NCBI RefSeq assembly: GCF_026001925.1
Contig: NZ_AP021870.1
Coordinates: 620,001 to 684,000 of the forward strand
Direction: 5' to 3'
DNA length: 64,000 bases
Origin: Vibrio gangliei
GTDB lineage: Bacteria; Pseudomonadota; Gammaproteobacteria; Enterobacterales; Vibrionaceae
In this document: positions 59,471 through 64,000 of the stretch, piece by piece
Position numbering within the stretch: position 1 is the first letter of the stretch
Layout: each line of letters begins with the position of its first letter
Notes under the pieces: model-generated
Told to the model about the DNA's origin: nothing
Database searches by the model: none
What the model saw: the letters and a program-made list of their open reading frames with translations, nothing else
Made by a program: the position numbers and the translations under genes

Positions 59471-59723
59471 GAAATTCATTCCCAGTTCTTGTAAACATTA
59501 TCGTTGCTATTCATACAACTTTTACTCAGTTTATATGATAGTAAAAAATAAGATTGACTTTTTAAGACAATAATTTGATTATTTGGGACATAAAAAACCA
59601 ATAAGTAGAAATCGGTCACATCTCTTTTACACGTGGAGTTAAAACAAAGAGTTTAAATATGCGCCCTATGAATGCTTTTCGTTTATTTATAACGTTGCAA
59701 TTATCAACAATATTAAGGAGAGC

Positions 59724-60731
59724 ATGGATATGACTTATTTTATTCGAGCAGCATGCTTAAATGGGTATGAAGATATTGTACGAGGCTATGGACAAAATCC
59801 AGATAAATTACTCAAGAACGCTGGTATCATTCCTAGTCAGTTACGAGATCCAGACACATTCATATTCTATGATCATTTTTTAAAAGCCATTGAACTTGCG
59901 AGTAGAGAATGTGCTAACGACGTATTCGGATTAGAATTAGGCTTAAAACAAAGTATCCATTATTTAGGTATGATCAAAAACTATATGTGCCGTCAGGAAA
60001 CGCTCCTCAGTACCTTATCTATTTTGAATAAATACATTCATTTTCATGCTGAAGGCTTTTCTTTGGCTATTACTTCCAGTGATCAATATTACCGAATGGG
60101 ATTTCATCATTTACAACAAAACTACTTTACTGCACAAAAAGCTCAATACTCATTAGCAGCATATTACAGCATCTTAACCGAACTTATCGGTCACGATAAT
60201 CATACTAAATACATATATTTAACACAGCCTAAGCCATTACAAAACAGTCATTACTTTGAAAATAAATTTCGTTGTAAAATTCATTTTTCAGCTAAAGAAG
60301 ACGCCATTTATGTACCGAAATCTTTGTTATTAAAAAAGCCAGCCATTCAAATTAATACAGAGAGCCAGCTACCTAGCGACAATGGCACATCACACCAATT
60401 TTCTCATTTAAAAACCTTAGAATTTATTCAACAGACTATAAAATCATTATTAGCCACTGGTGAATGTAATAAGAACAACATTGCCCTTTGCATGGGGATT
60501 CACCCTAAAAAGTTGCAACGTTTGCTGGCAGAGAACAACACCAGTTACCGGGAAAGTATCGAACAAGTGCGCAGACAAGAAGCCATCAAATTACTGCGAC
60601 AACCTCAGCTATCTCTTTCTATGATTGCGCTCAAACTAGGCTACGGCGAGCTGGCGATTTTTAGCCGCAACTTTAAAACTTGGTTTAACCAAACACCTAG
60701 TCAGTGGCGGCAACAAAATGGTCTGAGCTAA
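59724..60731 (+). CDS. AraC-family regulator with arabinose-binding-like N-terminal domain
   Basis: The 335-residue protein has a helical ligand domain of the OruR/ArgR-like type (about 15-210, with FGLELGLKQSIHYLGMIKNYM). An AraC DNA-binding region follows (about 240-330): IALCMGIHPKKLQRLLAENNTSYRES and LSLSMIALKLGYGELAIFSRNFKTWFNQTPSQWR. AGGAG lies three bases before this ATG and nine before an in-frame ATG at 59730; either could be used. It is divergent from the aldehyde dehydrogenase gene across about 250 bases and is its likely activator, with an alcohol or aldehyde as possible inducer. Confidence 0.85.
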   Translation: MDMTYFIRAACLNGYEDIVRGYGQNPDKLLKNAGIIPSQLRDPDTFIFYDHFLKAIELASRECANDVFGLELGLKQSIHYLGMIKNYMCRQETLLSTLSILNKYIHFHAEGFSLAITSSDQYYRMGFHHLQQNYFTAQKAQYSLAAYYSILTELIGHDNHTKYIYLTQPKPLQNSHYFENKFRCKIHFSAKEDAIYVPKSLLLKKPAIQINTESQLPSDNGTSHQFSHLKTLEFIQQTIKSLLATGECNKNNIALCMGIHPKKLQRLLAENNTSYRESIEQVRRQEAIKLLRQPQLSLSMIALKLGYGELAIFSRNFKTWFNQTPSQWRQQNGLS

Positions 60732-60733
60732 AG

Positions 60734-61084
60734 CTACTCAGACCAAACCGCAAATTCATTGCCACTTGGCTCTAAAAAATGGAAACGTCGACCGCCGGGA
60801 AATTCATAAATCGGCTTGATGATCTTGCCGCCTTGCTTGGTGACCTTATCTAGCGTTAATTGAATATCAGCACTATAAAAAACCAGTAATGCCCCGCCCG
60901 TTTGCGTTTGACTGCATACGTCCGGTTTGAAAAATCCGCCGTCTAATCCTTGATCAGAAAAGGCGCAATATTCAGGGCCATAATCGACGAACTGCCAGCC
61001 GAAAGCAGATTCAAAAAAGGCTTTGGTTGCTTCAAGATCGTTGGCACCAAATTCGACGTAATTGAGCTTTTCATGTTGATTCAT
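60734..61084 (-). CDS. VOC-family protein
   Basis: The 116-residue protein is a single vicinal-oxygen-chelate unit: NYVEFGANDLEATKAFFESAFGWQFVDYG, GGALLVFYSADIQLTLDKVTKQGGKIIKPIYEFPGGRRFHFLEPSGNEFAVWSE. The terminal Glu of EFAVW is the usual metal ligand position. Such small proteins include glyoxalases, antibiotic-binding and lyase proteins; the activity cannot be fixed. AGGAAG precedes the ATG. Its stop lies two bases from that of the convergent AraC gene. Confidence 0.85.
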   Translation of the reverse strand: MNQHEKLNYVEFGANDLEATKAFFESAFGWQFVDYGPEYCAFSDQGLDGGFFKPDVCSQTQTGGALLVFYSADIQLTLDKVTKQGGKIIKPIYEFPGGRRFHFLEPSGNEFAVWSE

Positions 61085-61143
61085 GCGAGCTTCCTTTTTA
61101 TATCCATCGTCCTAACCATAGACTTTTAGCGGCTAAGGCTCGC

Positions 61144-61542
61144 TTATTTCTGCCATTTGGCTTTCATTTTCTTAAGTGTTTCAGGCGCAATATCATGAAC
61201 ACTACCAAAGTTGCCTTCACACACTTGGATGTCCAGTTTCACATTCAGTTTCTTCGCGATTGCTTGATAAGCAGCTATCTCCCAATGTCGCACGAAAGTG
61301 TTCGATACAATCACACTACAGCCTTGCTGCAAATGCTGTTCAGTTTGTTGCTGACACCACAGATGCGCCGCCTCCAGTTTGAGGGGCTCAAAACGATATT
61401 GACCATCTTCGCCGACAAAATACATATCGGTTTCCAGATGAATTGCACCGGTTTTTTCGGCAAGTTGTTTGGCTAAAGTCGATTTGCCAGAGCCCGGTAA
61501 ACCACGAATTAAAGTGAGTGTGATATCGGTATTTTTGTTCAA
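61144..61542 (-). CDS. Small P-loop kinase-like ATPase
   Basis: The 132-residue protein has an N-terminal Walker A, LIRGLPGSGKSTLAKQLAE, then HLETDMYF, and a Walker-B-like VIVSNTFVRHWEI. It ends in a basic helix. This fits small AAA_33-type ATP-binding proteins related to the N4BP2/polynucleotide-kinase group; the phosphate acceptor is unknown. The start is TTG at 61542 with AGGA just upstream; no ATG precedes the Walker A in frame. It lies 34 bases behind the acetyltransferase gene on the same strand. Confidence 0.75.
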   Translation of the reverse strand: MNKNTDITLTLIRGLPGSGKSTLAKQLAEKTGAIHLETDMYFVGEDGQYRFEPLKLEAAHLWCQQQTEQHLQQGCSVIVSNTFVRHWEIAAYQAIAKKLNVKLDIQVCEGNFGSVHDIAPETLKKMKAKWQK

Positions 61543-61576
61543 ATTTTCCTACTTACAACCTGCTAGTCCCAACCTA

Positions 61577-62191
61577 CTATTCCCAGCTTTCTAGACCATA
61601 TTTCTCAATAATGGCATCGATATCCGCTTGAGTGGGCAGTTTACCATGATCAATGGTTTTAATGACCCGACATGGGTTGCCAACCGCGATGACATTATCC
61701 GGAATGTCTTTGGTCACCACACTGCCCGCTCCTATTACGCTGTTATTACCGATGCTCACGCCGCCTAGCACAATCACACCAGCACCCAGCCACACGCAAT
61801 CACCAATGGTGATCGGCTCACCACAAGCAAAAGGTTGGATGCGCTCTCGCAACAATATCGGGTGGCTAGCGGCGCACAACTGTACATTCGGCGCAATCAA
61901 AACATGATCGCCAATAGTTACCGGGGCAATATCTAGCACCGTCAAACTATAATTAATAAAGCCACCTTTGCCGATAGTGAGATTTTTACCCATATCGCAA
62001 ATAAAAGGTGGCTCGATGTGTGTACCTTGATAATTATTTAAAATTTTACCTAGCAACTCTTTACGCAATGCTTCTTCTCGCGGGCGCGAGTGATTAAAGT
62101 CATATAACCATTCTTTGCATTGCATTTGTTGCTCAATCAAGGCATTGTCAATTAAGGTTTTAACGCTAAATTCGTCCACAGTATCAGGCAT
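61577..62191 (-). CDS. Maltose O-acetyltransferase-type sugar acetyltransferase
   Basis: The 204-residue protein has the N-terminal Mac domain (YDFNHSRPREEALRKELLGKILNNY), then a left-handed beta helix with hexapeptide repeats from about residue 65: FICDMGKNLTIGKGGFINYS, IAPVTIGDHVLIAPNVQLCAASHP (catalytic His), IGDCVWLGAGVIVLGGVSIGNNSVIGAGSVVTKDIP. It acetylates the 6-hydroxyl of maltose, glucose or similar sugars with acetyl-CoA. AGGGA lies about nine bases before the ATG. It is divergent from the YeeZ-like gene. Confidence 0.88.
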   Translation of the reverse strand: MPDTVDEFSVKTLIDNALIEQQMQCKEWLYDFNHSRPREEALRKELLGKILNNYQGTHIEPPFICDMGKNLTIGKGGFINYSLTVLDIAPVTIGDHVLIAPNVQLCAASHPILLRERIQPFACGEPITIGDCVWLGAGVIVLGGVSIGNNSVIGAGSVVTKDIPDNVIAVGNPCRVIKTIDHGKLPTQADIDAIIEKYGLESWE

Positions 62192-62234
62192 ACGAATATT
62201 CCCTTACTAGTTTTCAGTTAGGATGAAAAACGAT

Positions 62235-63104
62235 ATGAATCAACAACAAATCACGGTTTGTGGTTGCGGCTGGTTAGGTTTACCGCTCGCAGCCGAACTT
62301 GTAAAGCAAGGCTTTCTCGTTTTTGGAACTAAGCAATTAAAAAGTGATGCGCTCGCACTCAATCAATTTGGCATTCAAGGCATTCCATTATCTTTGCCGG
62401 TTAATTTTTCAGATTCAGACAGCGAACTTGAGCTACTCATCTCAGCATTTTGTTCAGATTTCTTAATCATCAATGTGCCACCCGGTCGCACGGAAACGAG
62501 TCACACAGAAAGTAACGCAGTACTCTACAAACGAAAAATTCAAAGCTTATCGAATTTAGCCAAACAAGCTGGTTGTAAAAAAATCATCTTCATTAGCACC
62601 ACCAGTGTTTACGCGGATTGCGAAGGCGAAGTCACCGAAGACACCCCAACGGCTCCGAATACAGAATCGGGCCACGCCCATGTTTGGCTGGAAAACTGGC
62701 TGCAACAACAATGGCAAGATAATGTGGTGATTGTGCGTTTATCCGGTTTGATTGGCACCGACCGTCACCCTGCTAAGCATATTGTGAAACGCTTCGAGAA
62801 CACTCAACAACCGCTAGACAATGGCTTAACGCCGGTCAATTTGATCCACCAGCACGATGTCATTCAAGCGATTTCTAATATTGTATGCCGTTGGCCTTCG
62901 CGCAAAGTGCTGCATCTGGCAGCATCGACTCACCCTAGCCGCGCAGAATATTATCAAGCAATGGCGAATGAACTGGGCTTAACGCCGCCACAGTTTGTGA
63001 TGAATGGCTCAGACAGCAAGTTGATCAACGCGCAACTCAGCTGTCAAGAATTAGGTTTAGCGCTCAAATACGATGACTTGATGGCCTTTGCGCCGTATCA
63101 ATAG
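62235..63104 (+). CDS. YeeZ-like NAD(P)-dependent epimerase/dehydratase-family protein
   Basis: The protein starts QQITVCGCGWLGLPLAAELVKQGF, a Rossmann NAD(P) site with GCGWLG typical of YeeZ-like SDRs. FLIINVPPGR, KKIIFISTTSVYADCEGEVTED and GLTPVNLIHQHDVIQAI follow. The serine-tyrosine pair of extended SDRs is present in STTSVYAD, although the YxxxK lysine is not obvious. The substrate is unknown. The ATG at 62223 lies inside AGGATG, so the ATG at 62235, eleven bases after AGGA, is preferred (289 residues). Confidence 0.75.
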   Translation: MNQQQITVCGCGWLGLPLAAELVKQGFLVFGTKQLKSDALALNQFGIQGIPLSLPVNFSDSDSELELLISAFCSDFLIINVPPGRTETSHTESNAVLYKRKIQSLSNLAKQAGCKKIIFISTTSVYADCEGEVTEDTPTAPNTESGHAHVWLENWLQQQWQDNVVIVRLSGLIGTDRHPAKHIVKRFENTQQPLDNGLTPVNLIHQHDVIQAISNIVCRWPSRKVLHLAASTHPSRAEYYQAMANELGLTPPQFVMNGSDSKLINAQLSCQELGLALKYDDLMAFAPYQ

Positions 63105-63164
63105 CGAGTCCAGTCGTAACTGAGTTCAAACCGTATCGAAATTTAACCAGCAATAGGAAGCAGG

Positions 63165-63284
63165 ATGCCTATTTTACTCGGACTCGAACCGGCATTCGTG
63201 ATGATGAATCATATTATTCGACTCACGCTTTTATACTTACTGCCGACATTTTTTGGCGGGGTATTAAAAGAGAATAAAACCTAA
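63165..63284 (+). CDS. Possible 39-residue membrane protein
   Basis: A 39-codon frame with AGGAAGCAGG directly before the ATG encodes MPILLGLEPAFVMMNHIIRL followed by TLLYLLPTFFGGVLKENKT, a single predicted membrane helix with a basic end. The strong Shine-Dalgarno match and neat fit between two genes favour it. The small size and lack of a known family keep confidence low. Confidence 0.45.
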   Translation: MPILLGLEPAFVMMNHIIRLTLLYLLPTFFGGVLKENKT

Positions 63285-63291
63285 CCTCTTT

Positions 63292-64000
63292 TTAGTTTTG
63301 ATTGACCGAATACAACGCGCCAATTAAATCAGATTGCGTGATGATGCCACACAACTTTTGATCGCTGTCTAATACAGGAATGTGATGCAGGCCAATATCC
63401 GACAGCAATGGCACTAAGGCAACAATATGGTCGGTATCTTTCACCGCAATCACATCCGTCACCATCAGATCTTTCACTTGGTTATTCACTTCTTTGCGAT
63501 GCTTACGCTTCACCAACATTCGGTTTAAATGCTTAAGTAAACCAGAATAGCTCGGTACGGTCAGGTTTTTCAAAAAATCGACACTGGATATCACGCCCAA
63601 TAATTCGCGCTCCTCGTTCACCACTGGCAACATGCTGATTTTGTGTTTATGTAGCAGCTTCCACGCCATTCCAAGCGGCATATCGGCTGACGCGGTGATT
63701 ACATCCGAAGACATAATATCGCGGCTTAGAATTTCCCCACTACGGCGCTGATAAGCCAGTTTTTGCGCTTGTTGGTAGATGGTTTCCAACTCTTCTTGGC
63801 TCACCGCTAACACGCTATCAAAGCTGTTGATCGCTTGGCGTAAATCATCGGTTTGCAAACCCAAACGTTTTAATGGCGTTTGATCATGATGAAGATGTAC
63901 CGGATCGTAATTTGCGGCTGGTTTAAGCCAACGCTTTTTCAATATCAAGCGCGACAACAACTGGCTGGCGACAAAAAACACCAACACGTTTAAGCAAATT
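63292..64000 (-). CDS. HPP-family membrane protein with C-terminal CBS pair (5' end beyond window)
   Basis: The visible 236 residues are open at the window end. A last membrane segment (LNVLVFFVASQLLSRLIL) is followed by a linker and two CBS domains: SRDIMSSDVITASADMPLGMAWKLLHKHKISMLPVVNEERELLGVISSVDFL and VKDLMVTDVIAVKDTDHIVALVPLLSDIGLHHIPVLDSDQKLCGIITQSDLI. HPP proteins fused to CBS pairs are integral membrane proteins, some involved in nitrite transport, with adenosine-nucleotide sensing by CBS. The HPP helices should lie beyond base 64000. No methionine start is visible, so the apparent GTG at 63987 is not the true start. Confidence 0.85.
   Translation of the reverse strand, partial: ICLNVLVFFVASQLLSRLILKKRWLKPAANYDPVHLHHDQTPLKRLGLQTDDLRQAINSFDSVLAVSQEELETIYQQAQKLAYQRRSGEILSRDIMSSDVITASADMPLGMAWKLLHKHKISMLPVVNEERELLGVISSVDFLKNLTVPSYSGLLKHLNRMLVKRKHRKEVNNQVKDLMVTDVIAVKDTDHIVALVPLLSDIGLHHIPVLDSDQKLCGIITQSDLIGALYSVNQN

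Noticed and set aside
63170..63215. Segment whose complement reads like a tRNA T-arm (GGTTCGAGTCC)
   Set aside because: Only three pairs form in the T-stem and no acceptor stem, D-arm or anticodon arm is present; it is better read as part of a short coding frame.

Overview
The window reads as a chromosomal segment of a Vibrionaceae bacterium, most likely a Vibrio. The support is a CsrB regulatory RNA whose 3' region closely resembles enterobacterial CsrB, small families typical of vibrios (DUF2999, DUF3332, DUF1090, YgiW), LamB, GuaC, HelD, MgsA and YtfQRT-YjfF proteins close to their E. coli counterparts, and two short interspersed repeats that look like vibrio intergenic repeats. Base composition looks moderately AT-rich (judged by eye, not computed). 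No rRNA, no convincing tRNA, no CRISPR array and no intact insertion sequence were seen.

Layout. 0-7 kb: the tail of a probable CitB/DcuR-type response regulator, an EamA transporter, a maltoporin followed by a GH13 amylase, a small gene behind a near-consensus LexA box, a small membrane protein, a LysE exporter and an MviM-type oxidoreductase. 7-11.2 kb: an orphan basic-amino-acid binding protein, a HisC-type aminotransferase, a LysR regulator, an acetyltransferase and a small unknown protein. 11.2-15.3 kb: csrB on the minus strand with an upstream VarA/UvrY-type palindrome, then rhlE and a YjiH-type membrane protein. 15.3-19.7 kb: an envelope module made of a YgiW OB-fold protein, a histidine kinase and response regulator, a divergent DUF5666 lipoprotein and a DUF1090 protein. 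19.7-23.5 kb: lrgA/lrgB-type genes with a LysR regulator, then a minimal arsR-acr3 operon. 23.6-25.5 kb: an OmpA-like protein overlapping an Ig-like lipoprotein gene.

25.5-28.6 kb is the accessory stretch. It holds a PEBP-family protein, an AraC regulator, a broken sigma-54 activator and, 40 bases from the guaC terminator, a 31-codon fragment of a TniQ gene with its ribosome binding site. The region downstream of guaC is a known attachment site of Tn7-like transposons carrying type I-F3 CRISPR-Cas, and the fragment closely resembles the start of the TniQ protein of those elements. I read this stretch as the scar of a decayed CRISPR-associated transposon.

28.6-41 kb: guaC, two small envelope genes, the cis/trans fatty acid isomerase cti, mgsA, the galactofuranose ABC transporter ytfQRT-yjfF behind an octanucleotide microsatellite, a double-VOC lipoprotein coupled to a 50-residue lipoprotein, and a DUF2999 gene. 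41-47 kb is a nitrosative-stress regulon: hcp-hcr and nnrS each have a good sigma-54 promoter, and norR, encoding the NO-sensing sigma-54 activator, lies between them. 47-54.4 kb: helD, a YccS-type protein, pxpC-pxpB and a FrnE-type DsbA protein. 54.4-64 kb: a Tat-exported multicopper oxidase behind a CueR-type promoter, a GMC oxidoreductase/aldehyde dehydrogenase pair with a divergent AraC regulator, a VOC protein, a P-loop kinase-like protein, a maltose O-acetyltransferase-type protein, a YeeZ-like protein, a 39-codon membrane ORF and the C-terminal part of an HPP-CBS protein cut by the window end.

Beyond the transposon scar, the most informative features are regulatory: LexA, VarA, sigma-54/NorR, CueR and ArsR sites that link genes to stress responses. 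Family assignments rest on reading the sequence against remembered families; no searches were run.
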